Below, piece by piece: positions 52,623 through 60,937 of a stretch of 64,000 bases of DNA. How positions within the stretch are numbered: position 1 is the first letter of the stretch; each line of letters starts with the position of its first letter. This DNA is from Streptomyces diastaticus subsp. diastaticus. GTDB taxonomy: Bacteria; Actinomycetota; Actinomycetes; Streptomycetales; Streptomycetaceae. Below the pieces are notes generated by a model. It saw nothing but the letters and a program-made list of their open reading frames with translations, ran no database searches and was not told where the DNA came from. The DNA is taken from contig NZ_BLLN01000005.1 of NCBI RefSeq assembly GCF_011170125.1, positions 744,001-808,000 on the forward strand. Direction: 5' to 3'. Both the position numbers and the translations under genes were made by a program.

Positions 52623-53177
52623 ATGACGGCCCCCAGCACCTCCCCCACCCTCTCGGCCTGTCCCGGCCGTTCCACCGCCCCGGCCCTCCGCCCGGCCGGT
52701 CTCGACGCCGGACTGCTGCTCCTGCGGATCGCGGTCGGCGCGATCATGGCCGCGCACGGCGCGCAGAAGCTGTTCGGCTGGTTCGGCGGCGGCGGCATCG
52801 ACGGGACCGCCCAGTTCTTCACCTCCGTCGGCTACCCGGCCGGGGAGACGATGGCCACCGTCGCCGCGCTCACCGAGACCTTCGGCGGCCTGGCCCTGAT
52901 CCTCGGCCTGCTCACCCCGCTGGCCGCCGCCGCGGTCACCGGCACCATGCTCAACGCCCTCGCGGTCAAGTGGGACGGCGGCTTCTTCGCCCCGGAGGGC
53001 GTCGAGTACGAGCTGCTCCTCGTCGCCGCCGCGGCGGCCCTCGCCCTGACCGGCCCGGGCCGCCTCGCCGCCGACCGCGCCCTGCCGCCGCTGCGCGAGC
53101 ACCGCACCACGCACGGCGTCGGGGCCCTGGCCCTCGCCGTGGTCACGGCGGGCGTCGTCCTGCTGCTGCGGGCCTGA
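52623..53177 (+). CDS. DoxX-family membrane protein
   Basis: 184 residues with four membrane segments (about 32-60, 80-102, 106-125, 160-183). Family pattern: LLLRIAVGAIMAAHGAQKLFGWFGGGG, then GYPAGETMATVAALTETFGG and VKWDGGFFAPEGVEYELLLV. DoxX proteins are linked to thiol and oxidative stress in actinobacteria (with SodA and SseA in mycobacteria). Start chosen at ATG 52623 behind GGGAG; in-frame ATGs at 52557 and 52605 are alternatives. Twin operators upstream suggest a stress-responsive repressor. Confidence 0.88.
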   Translation: MTAPSTSPTLSACPGRSTAPALRPAGLDAGLLLLRIAVGAIMAAHGAQKLFGWFGGGGIDGTAQFFTSVGYPAGETMATVAALTETFGGLALILGLLTPLAAAAVTGTMLNALAVKWDGGFFAPEGVEYELLLVAAAAALALTGPGRLAADRALPPLREHRTTHGVGALALAVVTAGVVLLLRA

Positions 53178-53258
53178 CCTGCCCCGACCGCCCGGGGCCG
53201 CCCGACGGTCCTGGGCGGCCGGCCCGCGCGCCCGGACTGCCCGGCACCCGTGATGGGG

Positions 53259-53264
53259 TACACC
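53259..53264 (+). promoter_or_regulatory. Possible leaderless promoter -10 (TACACC)
   Basis: TACACC, 6 nt, then ATG at 53271 of the N-formylglutamate amidohydrolase gene; no ribosome binding site. Confidence 0.3.
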
Positions 53265-53270
53265 CACCTC

Positions 53271-54074
53271 ATGACCCCGACTCCGGCTTCCGCCCCGTAC
53301 CGTCTCCTCCCCGGCGCCGAGGACTCCCCCGTACTGCTCCACGTCCCGCACTCCTCGCGGACCGTCCCGCCCGAGGTCCGTCGCGGTCTGCTGCTGGACG
53401 ACGCGGCGCTCGCCCGCGAACTGGATCTGCTGACCGACGCGCACACCGCCGAACTGGCCGCCCTCGCCACGGCGCTGGCCCCGCACACCCCCTGGCGGTT
53501 CGTCAACGGCCTGTCCCGGCTCGTCGTCGATCCCGAGCGCTTCCCCGACGACCGCGAGGAGATGAGCGCGGCCGGCATGGGCGCCGTCTACACCCGTACC
53601 GCCCACCGGGCCCCCCTGCGGCCCGACGGTTTCGACCCGGTCCCGCTGCTCGACCGCTACTTCCACCCCTACGCCGAGGCGATGACCGGGGCCGTGCAGG
53701 ACCGCCTCGACGCCACCGGCCGCGCCGTCATCCTCGATGTGCACTCCTACCCGGCCCGGCCGCTTCCGTACGAGCTGCCGCCCACCGGTCCGCGCCCACC
53801 GGTCTGCCTGGGCACCGACGCCTTCCACACGCCGCCCGCCCTGCTCGCCCACGCCCGGGCGGCGTTCGGCGACGCGCCGGACAGCGACCTCGACACGCCG
53901 TTCGCCGGGGCTTACGTACCGCTGCGCTTCCACGGCACGGACGCCCGCGTCACCGCGCTCATGCTGGAGCTGCGCCGCGACACCTACCTCACCGAGCCGG
54001 CCGGTCCCACCCACGCGGGTCTCACCACGCTCGCCAAGTCCCTCGCCGGCCTGGTCGACCGCGTCTCGGGCTGA
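53271..54074 (+). CDS. N-formylglutamate amidohydrolase family protein
   Basis: 267-residue zinc amidohydrolase family member. Typical blocks are SPVLLHVPHSSRTVPPEVR (metal His in HVPHSS), DLLTDAHTAELA, RFVNGLSRLVVDPERFPDD, GAVYTR, and ILDVHSYPARPLPYE. Members remove the formyl group from N-formylglutamate in histidine breakdown (HutG-like), or act on related formyl/acyl amino acids. No hut genes are adjacent, so the role is uncertain. Start at 53271 because a TACACC element lies 6 nt before; an upstream in-frame GTG at 53250 is possible. Confidence 0.87.
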   Translation: MTPTPASAPYRLLPGAEDSPVLLHVPHSSRTVPPEVRRGLLLDDAALARELDLLTDAHTAELAALATALAPHTPWRFVNGLSRLVVDPERFPDDREEMSAAGMGAVYTRTAHRAPLRPDGFDPVPLLDRYFHPYAEAMTGAVQDRLDATGRAVILDVHSYPARPLPYELPPTGPRPPVCLGTDAFHTPPALLAHARAAFGDAPDSDLDTPFAGAYVPLRFHGTDARVTALMLELRRDTYLTEPAGPTHAGLTTLAKSLAGLVDRVSG

Positions 54075-54149
54075 GCCGGGCCCGTGACGACGCGCGTCCC
54101 GCACCCCGGGGAAGGGGTACGGGACGCGTGCGCCGGGCGACGCGGGGGT

Positions 54150-54539
54150 TCAGAAGAAGACCCCGCACCGCAGGGAGACGTTGGCGTACGGAGTCGCCTC
54201 GCCGGTGCGGACCACCAGTCGGGCCCGCGCGGTGCGTGCCTTCAGCTCCTCATGGCTGACGTGGTCCAGCCCGGGCAGCCGCTCGGCGAGCATCCCGGCG
54301 GTGCCGGGCGCGGCGGTGCGCACCTCCTCGGCGGCCGTCGCGCCTTCCACCACCAGCTCCGCGAGGAGCCCGTCGAGGACCTCGGCGAAGGAGGGGACCC
54401 CGGCCCGGAAGGCCAGGTCGACCACGCGCGGACCCGGCGGTATCGGCATGCCCGCGTCGCAGACGAGGACCTCGTCGCCGTGGCCGAGTTCGGCCAGCGC
54501 CCCGGCGAGGTGCCGGTTGAGGATGCCGGAGCGCTTCAC
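54150..54539 (-). CDS. rbsD: D-ribose pyranase
   Basis: 129 residues, RbsD family, converting beta-pyranose ribose to the furanose form used by ribokinase. Conserved features: KRSGILNRHLAGALAELGHGDE with catalytic His near residue 10-20, VCDAGMPIPPG, VDLAF and the C-terminal GEATPYANVSLRCGV. GTG start overlaps the rbsK stop by 4 nt (GTGA), the last gene of the ribose operon. Intact. Confidence 0.94.
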   Translation of the reverse strand: MKRSGILNRHLAGALAELGHGDEVLVCDAGMPIPPGPRVVDLAFRAGVPSFAEVLDGLLAELVVEGATAAEEVRTAAPGTAGMLAERLPGLDHVSHEELKARTARARLVVRTGEATPYANVSLRCGVFF

Positions 54540-55474
54540 GAGGCGCCCACCTCCTCGGCGGTCGGGTACGACGCCTGGGCGCCGGGCCGGGTGACGGCGG
54601 CGGCACCGACCCGCACCGCGTACCGGGCCGCCTCGGCCAGGCTCTCGCCGAGGCCGAGCCGCCAGGCGAGAGCGGCCGTGAAGGCGTCGCCCGCGCCGGT
54701 GGTGTCGACCGCCTCGACCTTGAGGCTCGGCACCCGTACGCCCTCCGGGGCACCGGCCTCGGCGACCAGCGCGCCGTCCGCGCCGAGGGTGACGACCACC
54801 GAGCGCGGGCCGAGGGCCAGCAGCCCTCGCGCCCACTCCCCGGGGGCCTCGCCCGCCGCCTCGCCCAGGATGAACCGGGCCTCGTGCTCGTTGACCACCA
54901 GCGGGTCGCAGGCGGCCAGCACCTCGGCGGGCAACGGCGCGGGCGGCGACGGGTTGAGCACCAGCCGCCCCTCGGGGGGCAGGGTCCGCACCAGCTCCGC
55001 CACCGTCTCCAGCGGGATCTCCAGCATGGTGGAGACCACCCGCGCCCCCGCCACGAGGGGCGCGGCGGCCCGCACGTCGGCCGGGGTGAGCCGGGCGTTG
55101 GCCCCCGGGGAGACGACGATGCTGTTGTCGCCCGAGGGGTCCACGGTGATCAGGGCGACTCCGGTGGGCGCCCCGCCGGCCAGTACCCCGGAGGTGTCGG
55201 TGCCGGCCGCGCGCTGCGCGTCGAGCAGCAGCCGGCCGTGGGCGTCGTCGCCGACCCGCGCCAGCAGCGCCGTACGGGCGCCGAGGCGGGCGGCGGCGAC
55301 GGCCTGGTTGCCGCCCTTGCCGCCAGGGTGGACCGCGAGATCGGAGCCGAGCACCGTCTCGCCGGGGGCCGGCCTGCGTTCGACACCGATCACCAGGTCG
55401 GCGTTGGCCGAACCGACGACCAGCAGGTCGTGGCCCGCGTGCTCTTCCTGCACGATGGTTTCCCGCTTCCTCAA
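54536..55474 (-). CDS. rbsK: Ribokinase
   Basis: 312-residue PfkB-family kinase that phosphorylates ribose to ribose 5-phosphate. Signatures: VGSANADLVIGVERRPAPGE, HPGGKGGNQAVAAARLG (family signature 1), LNPSPPAPLP, NEHEARFI and DTTGAGDAFTAALAWRL (catalytic Asp in GAGD). TTG start at 55474 chosen because GAGGAAG is 7 nt upstream; GTG at 55453 is an alternative that would drop seven residues. Twelve bp after the fused transporter gene. Confidence 0.93.
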   Translation of the reverse strand: MRKRETIVQEEHAGHDLLVVGSANADLVIGVERRPAPGETVLGSDLAVHPGGKGGNQAVAAARLGARTALLARVGDDAHGRLLLDAQRAAGTDTSGVLAGGAPTGVALITVDPSGDNSIVVSPGANARLTPADVRAAAPLVAGARVVSTMLEIPLETVAELVRTLPPEGRLVLNPSPPAPLPAEVLAACDPLVVNEHEARFILGEAAGEAPGEWARGLLALGPRSVVVTLGADGALVAEAGAPEGVRVPSLKVEAVDTTGAGDAFTAALAWRLGLGESLAEAARYAVRVGAAAVTRPGAQASYPTAEEVGAS

Positions 55475-55485
55475 CTCGGTCTTCC

Positions 55486-57447
55486 TCAGGAGAAGTCGGC
55501 GACGTTCTTCGCGGTGACGACCTTGACCGGCACCATCACCTGGGCCTCGGTCTTCTCCCCGCGCGCGGCCTTGACGGCGTTCTGCACGGCGGCCTTGCCG
55601 AGTTCGTCGGGCTGCTGGGCGACGGAGGCGAACAGGGTTCCCGCCTCGACCGCCTTCAGCCCGTCGGGCGTCCCGTCGAAGCCGACCACGGCGACATCCT
55701 TGCCCGCCTTGGCGCCGAGCGCCTTCGCCGCGCCGAGCGCCATCTCGTCGTTCTCGGCGAAGACGCCGTCGATGTCGCCGTTGCCCTGGAGCAGGTTGGT
55801 CATGACGTCCAGGCCCTTGGAGCGGTCGAAGTCGGCCGGCTGCTTGGCGACGACCTTGATGTCCGGGAACTCCTTGAGCCCCTCGGCGAAGCCGGCGCCG
55901 CGCTCACGGCTGGCGGAGGTGCCGGCCGTGCCCTGGAGGACGACGATCTTGCCCTTGCCGCCCAGCTCCCCGGCGAGCGACCGGGCGGCGAGCTTGCCGC
56001 CCTCGACGTTGTCGGAGGCGACGAACGCGGCCGTGTCGGCCTTGTTGACCCCGCGGTCGGCGGCGATCACCGGGATCTCCGCCTTGTTGGCACCGCGCAC
56101 GGCGGGGCCCACGGCGTCGGAGTCGACCGGGTTGACGATGACCGAGGCCACGCCGGAGCTGGTGAAGTTCTGGAGCTGGTTGGCCTGCTGGGAGGCGTCG
56201 TTCTGGGCGTCGGTGACGGTCAGTTCGACCCCGGCGGCCTTCGCCTCGGCCTGGGCGCCCTCCTTCATCTGGACGAAGAAGGGGTTGTTGAGGGTGGAGA
56301 GCGACATGCCGATCTTGGTGGTGGTCGAGGACGAGCCCGGGTTGAGCACCGAGACGGCGGCGACCACGGCGGCCACGACGAGGGCGGCTGTACCGAACTT
56401 GGCCGCGTTCTTCTTCCTGCCGCCCGAGCCCGGCGCTCCCGGTGCTCCGGCGGCGCCCGCCGTGGAGCCGGTGCGGCGGCGCAGCGTGTCGAGGAGGACG
56501 GCGAGCGCGATGACGACGCCGATGACGACCTGCTGCCAGAAGGCGGAGACGGAGAGGAGGTTGAGGCCGTTGCGGAGCACGGCGAGGATCAGCGCGCCGA
56601 TGAGGGTGCCCGACGCCTTGCCGACACCGCCGGCGAGGCTGGCGCCGCCGATGACGACGGCGGCGATGGCGTCCAGCTCGTACCCCTGGGCGGCCTGCGG
56701 CTGCGCGGAGGAGAGGCGGGAGGCGAGGACGACGCCGGCGACGGCCGCGAAGAGGCCGGAGAGGGCGTAGATGACGAGCTTCTGGCGCTTGACGCGGATG
56801 CCGGAGAGGCGGGCCGCCTCCTCGTTGCCGCCGATCGCGTACATCGAGCGGCCGATGTAGGTGCGGCGCAGCACGACAGCGGTGATCAGGCCCATCGCGA
56901 TCATGACCAGCACGGGCACCGGCAGCCAGCCGCCGAGGGTGTCACCGAGCTTGGAGACCGAGTCGGGGAAGGCGATGGGGCTGCCCTGCGAGATGACCAG
57001 GGAGAGACCGCGTCCGATGGAGAGCATGGCCAGCGTCGCGATGAACGGCGGGAGTTTGCCGTACGAGATGAGCGCGCCGTTGACCAGGCCGCAGGCGAGG
57101 CCGGTGGCGGCGGCGAGCAGCACCGCGAGGACGACGGGTACGCCTTCACTGGTGGCCAGCCAGGCCAGCACGGTGGCCGACAGGGCGGCGACCGAGCCGA
57201 CCGAGAGGTCGATGCCGGCCGAGACGATGACGAAGGTGACGCCGAAGGCGAGGATCGCGGTGACCGCGGCCTGGACGCCGACGTTGAGCAGGTTGTCCGT
57301 GGTCAGGAAGTCGCCGGAGAGCACCGACATGGCGACGACCAGGACCACCAGGGCGCTGAGCGCGCCGTTGTCGAGCAGGACGCGGCGCAGTGCCGAGGCG
57401 GAGCCGCCGCCGCTGCCCGTGTTGTTCTTGACGGTGTCAGTGGCCAC
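55486..57447 (-). CDS. Fused ribose ABC permease and substrate-binding protein (RbsC-RbsB)
   Basis: 653 residues in one chain. Residues 1-335 are an RbsC-type permease with about ten membrane helices (LAFGVTFVIVSAGIDLSVGS; NEEAARLSGIRVKRQK, the ATPase-contact loop; AIAAVVIGGASLAGGVGKASG). A Gly/Ala/Pro-rich linker, then an extra helix (about 350-367), then a periplasmic-binding-protein domain (377-653) like RbsB: IGMSLSTLNNPFFVQMKEGA, NPVDSDAVGPAV, FAENDEMALGAAKAL, VVGFDGTPDG. The binding protein is thereby tethered to its permease. GTG start overlaps rbsA by 11 nt. No separate rbsB or rbsC exists here. Confidence 0.93.
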   Translation of the reverse strand: MATDTVKNNTGSGGGSASALRRVLLDNGALSALVVLVVAMSVLSGDFLTTDNLLNVGVQAAVTAILAFGVTFVIVSAGIDLSVGSVAALSATVLAWLATSEGVPVVLAVLLAAATGLACGLVNGALISYGKLPPFIATLAMLSIGRGLSLVISQGSPIAFPDSVSKLGDTLGGWLPVPVLVMIAMGLITAVVLRRTYIGRSMYAIGGNEEAARLSGIRVKRQKLVIYALSGLFAAVAGVVLASRLSSAQPQAAQGYELDAIAAVVIGGASLAGGVGKASGTLIGALILAVLRNGLNLLSVSAFWQQVVIGVVIALAVLLDTLRRRTGSTAGAAGAPGAPGSGGRKKNAAKFGTAALVVAAVVAAVSVLNPGSSSTTTKIGMSLSTLNNPFFVQMKEGAQAEAKAAGVELTVTDAQNDASQQANQLQNFTSSGVASVIVNPVDSDAVGPAVRGANKAEIPVIAADRGVNKADTAAFVASDNVEGGKLAARSLAGELGGKGKIVVLQGTAGTSASRERGAGFAEGLKEFPDIKVVAKQPADFDRSKGLDVMTNLLQGNGDIDGVFAENDEMALGAAKALGAKAGKDVAVVGFDGTPDGLKAVEAGTLFASVAQQPDELGKAAVQNAVKAARGEKTEAQVMVPVKVVTAKNVADFS

Positions 57448-58975
57448 GGGGGGCCTCCACTTCCTTCACTGCGGGGTCGTTCGAGGGGGGTGTGGTGACG
57501 GCGAGGGCCATCACGGCGTCCTGGGTGGCGGCGTCACCGGTGAGTTCACCGGCGAGGCGGCCCTGGGCCATGACCAGGACGCGGTCGCTCATGCCGAGGA
57601 CCTCGGGCAGGTCGCTGGAGATCATCAGCACGGCGTGGCCGGAGGCGGTCAGCTCGTTCATGAGCTGGTAGATCTCCACCTTGGCGCCCACGTCGATGCC
57701 GCGGGTGGGCTCGTCGAGGATGAGCACCTTGGTGTCGGCCAGCAGCCACTTGCCGATGACGACCTTCTGCTGGTTGCCGCCGGAGAGGGTGCGCACGTGC
57801 TGGCCGAGGCCCGCCATCCGCACGCCGAGTTGTTCGGCGATGCGGGCGGCGGCGGTGCGCTGGCCCTTGAGGTCGACCAGGCCGCCGCGCGAGGCGGACC
57901 TGAGGGTGACCAGGCCGAGGTTCTCCTGCACGGAGGCGTCGAGCACCAGCCCCTGGCCCTTGCGGTCCTCGGGGACCAGCCCGAGCCCGGCGGCCATGGC
58001 GGCGTTGACGTCGTGGCGGGGCAGCTCACGGCCGAGCACCTCGACGCTGCCCCGGTCGTACGGGTCGGCGCCGAAGACGGCACGGGCGACCTCGGTGCGT
58101 CCGGCACCGACCAGTCCGGCGAGGCCGACGATCTCTCCGGCCCGGACTTCGAAGGCGACGTCCTGGAAGACGCCGTTTTGGGTGAGACCGCGCACGGTCA
58201 GCAGCGGCTCGCCCTGTTCCGGGTGCTCCCGCGGGTACTGCTGGTCGATGCTGCGGCCGACCATCAGGCGGACCAGTTCGTCCTCCGGCGTGGAGGCGGG
58301 GACCTGCTCGACGGAGCGGCCGTCGCGCAGCACGGTGACGCGGTCGCCGAGGGCGGCGATCTCCTCCAGGTGGTGGGTGATGAAGATGATGCCGACGCCG
58401 TCGGCGCGGAGCTGCCGCACGATGGCGAAGAGCTTCTCCACCTCCTCGGAGGTGAGGACGGCGGTCGGCTCGTCCATGATCAGCACGCGCGCGTCGAGGC
58501 TGAGCGCCTTGGCGATCTCCACCATCTGGAGGCGGGCGATGCCGAGGTCGCGGACCCGGGCGCGCGGGGAGACCTGGACGCCGACGCGGCGCAGCAGTTC
58601 CTCGGCGTCGGCCTCCATCTTCCTTCGGTCGATGAGGCCGAACCGGCGCGGCTGGCGGCCGAGGAAGATGTTCTCGGCGACCGTGAGGTCCGGTACCAGG
58701 TTGAACTCCTGGTAGATGGTGGCGATCCCCAGACGCTCGGCGTCCTGGGCGCTCTGGATGCGCACCTCGCGGCCCTCGGCGTAGAGGGTGCCGCTGTCGG
58801 GGCGGTAGGCGCCGGAGAGCATCTTGATCAGGGTGCTCTTGCCGGCCCCGTTCTCACCGAGCAGCACGTGCACCTCGCCGCGGCGCAGGTCGAAGTCGAC
58901 CGAGTCGAGGGCGACGACGCCGGGGAAGGTCTTGCGGATGTTCTCGATGCGCAGCAACTCGTCCGGGTTGCTCAC
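57437..58975 (-). CDS. rbsA: Ribose ABC transporter ATP-binding protein
   Basis: 512-residue double ATPase of the sugar CUT2 class. First half: Walker A GENGAGKST, signature DLGIARLQMVEIAKALS and Walker B VLIMDEPTAVL. Second half: the usual degenerate Walker A GLVGAGRTEVARAVF, signature LSGGNQQKVVIGKWL and VLILDEPTRGIDVGAK. Energises uptake by the fused permease. GTG start overlaps rbsR stop by 4 nt, so the regulator is the first gene of the operon. Confidence 0.95.
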   Translation of the reverse strand: MSNPDELLRIENIRKTFPGVVALDSVDFDLRRGEVHVLLGENGAGKSTLIKMLSGAYRPDSGTLYAEGREVRIQSAQDAERLGIATIYQEFNLVPDLTVAENIFLGRQPRRFGLIDRRKMEADAEELLRRVGVQVSPRARVRDLGIARLQMVEIAKALSLDARVLIMDEPTAVLTSEEVEKLFAIVRQLRADGVGIIFITHHLEEIAALGDRVTVLRDGRSVEQVPASTPEDELVRLMVGRSIDQQYPREHPEQGEPLLTVRGLTQNGVFQDVAFEVRAGEIVGLAGLVGAGRTEVARAVFGADPYDRGSVEVLGRELPRHDVNAAMAAGLGLVPEDRKGQGLVLDASVQENLGLVTLRSASRGGLVDLKGQRTAAARIAEQLGVRMAGLGQHVRTLSGGNQQKVVIGKWLLADTKVLILDEPTRGIDVGAKVEIYQLMNELTASGHAVLMISSDLPEVLGMSDRVLVMAQGRLAGELTGDAATQDAVMALAVTTPPSNDPAVKEVEAPRGH

Positions 58976-60006
58976 AGCTTGCTCCTTGCGTCGCGGGGGT
59001 CGGGTGCCGTCGTGGCGGGCTCGCCGCAGGAACGGCGGACGACGAGGTGGGAGGGGAGGATGACCGACTGCGGTTCCCTGCCCTCGATGAGGTCGGCCAG
59101 GGCACGCACGGCGGCCCGGCCGAGGTCTGCGGTGGGCTGGGCGACGGCGGTGATCGGCGGCCCGGTGTGCACGAACCAGGGGATGTCGTCGAAGGCCGCG
59201 AGGCCGATGTCGTCCGGGACCGCGAGGCCCCGGGCGCGGATCGCGTCGAGCGCGCCGAGCGCCATCAGGTTGTCGGCGGCGAAGACCACGTCGGGTGGCT
59301 CGGGCAGGGCGAGGAACCCCTCGGTGACGCGCCGTCCGCTGTCCGCCTGGAAGTCGCCCTGGCCGACGAGTTCGGCGGGGAGCGGGATGCCGTGGGCGCG
59401 CAGGGCCTGGCGGAAGGCCTCGACGCGCTCGTGCCCGGTGGTGGTCGCGGCGGGTCCGGCGATGATGGCGAGCCTGCGGTGGCCGAGGCCGTGCAGGTGG
59501 GCGACGAGGTCCCGGATGGCACCGGTGCCGTCGGACCGGACCACGGGGACGTCGAGGCCCGGCATCCAGCGGTCGACGAAGACCATCGGGGTGGGGCCCT
59601 CGGCGGTCTGCCGCATCAGCGGGGAGCTGCCGTCGGCGGGGGAGACGAGGAGTCCGTCGATCCGCCGGTCGAGCAGGGTCCGCACGTGGTGGTCCTGGAG
59701 GTCGGGCCGCTCGTTGGCGTTACCGATGACGACGCTGTAGCCGAGCGCCCGCGCCTCCTCCTCCACCGACCGGGCCAGTTCGGTGAAGTACGGGTTGAGC
59801 ACGTCACTGATGACCAGGCCGAGGGTCCGCGTCTGGTCGGTGCGCAGCGACCGGGCGAGGGCGTTGGGCCGGTATCCGAGCCCTTCCACGGCGGCCATCA
59901 CCCGGGTGCGGGCGCCTTCGCTCACCGACGGGTGCCCGTTCAGCACCCGCGAGACCGTGGCGACGGAAAGCCCCGCCGCCGCGGCGACATCCTTGATGCC
60001 CGCCAT
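58972..60006 (-). CDS. rbsR: LacI-family repressor of the ribose operon
   Basis: 344 residues: helix-turn-helix IKDVAAAAGLSVATVSRVLNG (4-24) with hinge YRPNALARSLRT, then a sugar-binding sensor domain (60-335; LGLVISDVLNPYFTELARSV, AADNLMALGALDAIRARG). ATG with AGGAGG 10 nt upstream. As first gene of rbsRA(CB)KD it controls itself and the uptake genes; two GGAAACGATTACA sites upstream are its probable targets. The inducer is presumably ribose or ribose 5-phosphate. Confidence 0.94.
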   Translation of the reverse strand: MAGIKDVAAAAGLSVATVSRVLNGHPSVSEGARTRVMAAVEGLGYRPNALARSLRTDQTRTLGLVISDVLNPYFTELARSVEEEARALGYSVVIGNANERPDLQDHHVRTLLDRRIDGLLVSPADGSSPLMRQTAEGPTPMVFVDRWMPGLDVPVVRSDGTGAIRDLVAHLHGLGHRRLAIIAGPAATTTGHERVEAFRQALRAHGIPLPAELVGQGDFQADSGRRVTEGFLALPEPPDVVFAADNLMALGALDAIRARGLAVPDDIGLAAFDDIPWFVHTGPPITAVAQPTADLGRAAVRALADLIEGREPQSVILPSHLVVRRSCGEPATTAPDPRDARSKL

Positions 60007-60077
60007 GTCCGGACCACCTCCTTGTGGCTCCGTCCGCCGTGGCGCCAGGCAGCACTGAGCTGAGGGACCACGGGGCG

Positions 60078-60113
60078 TGGAAACGATTACAAGGATGATT
60101 GGAAACGATTACA
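60078..60113. promoter_or_regulatory. Two tandem operators upstream of rbsR
   Basis: TGGAAACGATTACA occurs twice in exact copies (60078-60091 and 60100-60113), 22 bp apart, about two helical turns. The central CG and AAACGNTT shape fit LacI-family sites, so autoregulation by RbsR is likely. A further palindrome TGAGCGCGCTCA lies at 60159-60170. Confidence 0.75.
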
Positions 60114-60246
60114 GGGGCGGAAGGCAAGGGGGTGCGGAGGTGAGAAATCAGATCGTGATGAGCGCGCTCAGATGAGCGACACGGCGGGTGCGGCCGGAGG
60201 GGGCCCGGGCGCGCGGAGGGCGGGAACGACCGAGGGCGGACAGGCG

Positions 60247-60288
60247 GAGGGCGCCTCCCCCCGTGCGGTCACGGGGGGAGGCGCCCTC
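60247..60288. terminator. Strong hairpin after the holin-like operon
   Basis: A 19-bp perfect stem (60247-60265 with 60270-60288), 4-nt loop. It lies 51 bp after the DUF4235 stop and ends the minus-strand operon 61371-60339. The 332-bp spacer 60007-60338 holds no gene, only this hairpin and the rbsR operators. Confidence 0.78.
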
Positions 60289-60338
60289 GGCGCGGATGTC
60301 CGCGCGGCCCGGCGACCGGGCCCTACGCGGCTCGTCCC

Positions 60339-60605
60339 TCAGGCCGGCCAGGAACCGGTGAGCCGCTTGACGGTGGTGGCGCCGCTGCGGTCCACCACCG
60401 CCTTGACGGCCGCGAAGATCGCGCCCTGCAGGGCCGCCGCCAGGACGATCTCGCGCCAGCCGCGTTCCTGGTCGGTGGCGCCGGGCGCCTCGTCGTCGTG
60501 GCCGATGGCCTTCCACACCTTCCGGAAGACCGCCCCGGCCAGTGCGCCGCCGGCCGCCCCCAGGGCCATGCCGAACGGCTTGTAGAGCACCTTGGACGCC
60601 TTCAT
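60339..60605 (-). CDS. DUF4235 family small membrane protein
   Basis: 88 residues with two hydrophobic segments (about 8-27, KPFGMALGAAGGALAGAVFR, and 50-72, WREIVLAAALQGAIFAAVKA). Family of unknown role found in actinobacteria together with DUF3618 and holin-like proteins. The ATG overlaps the stop of the DUF3618 gene (ATGA). Last gene of a tightly coupled three-gene operon, which suggests a shared envelope or stress role. Confidence 0.86.
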   Translation of the reverse strand: MKASKVLYKPFGMALGAAGGALAGAVFRKVWKAIGHDDEAPGATDQERGWREIVLAAALQGAIFAAVKAVVDRSGATTVKRLTGSWPA

Positions 60606-60937
60606 CGCCGCCTCCTGCCCCGCGCCACGACGACGTACAGGGCGAGGACCGCCAGGCCGGCGCCGAGCAGCGGCCCGGCCTTGCCGCCCCGGGCGGCCTC
60701 GGTCACCTGGTACGCCTTCTCGCGCACCGGCTGCGGGGCCCGGTCCAGGGCGTCCGCCGCCCTGGCCCGCGCCTGCGCCTTGAGGTCGGAGGCCTTCGCC
60801 TGGGCCTGGGCCTTCACGTCCGCCTTGGCTGCCAGGGCCTCCACGGTCATGCCGAGCTCCTCCCGGGCGCCCTCCACCTGTTCGCGGAGTTCCTCGGGGG
60901 TCGGCGTGGAGTCGTCATCGCCGGCTTGCGGGGTCAT
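60602..60937 (-). CDS. DUF3618 family membrane-anchored protein
   Basis: 111 residues. The N-terminal PEELREQVEGAREELGMTVEALAAKADVKA is the DUF3618 signature, followed by a long Ala/Lys/Arg-rich amphipathic helix (about 40-75) and a C-terminal membrane segment (about 88-105). The family is of unknown function and always sits near a DUF1469/holin-like gene. Overlaps both neighbours by 4 nt. Confidence 0.88.
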   Translation of the reverse strand: MTPQAGDDDSTPTPEELREQVEGAREELGMTVEALAAKADVKAQAQAKASDLKAQARARAADALDRAPQPVREKAYQVTEAARGGKAGPLLGAGLAVLALYVVVARGRRRR

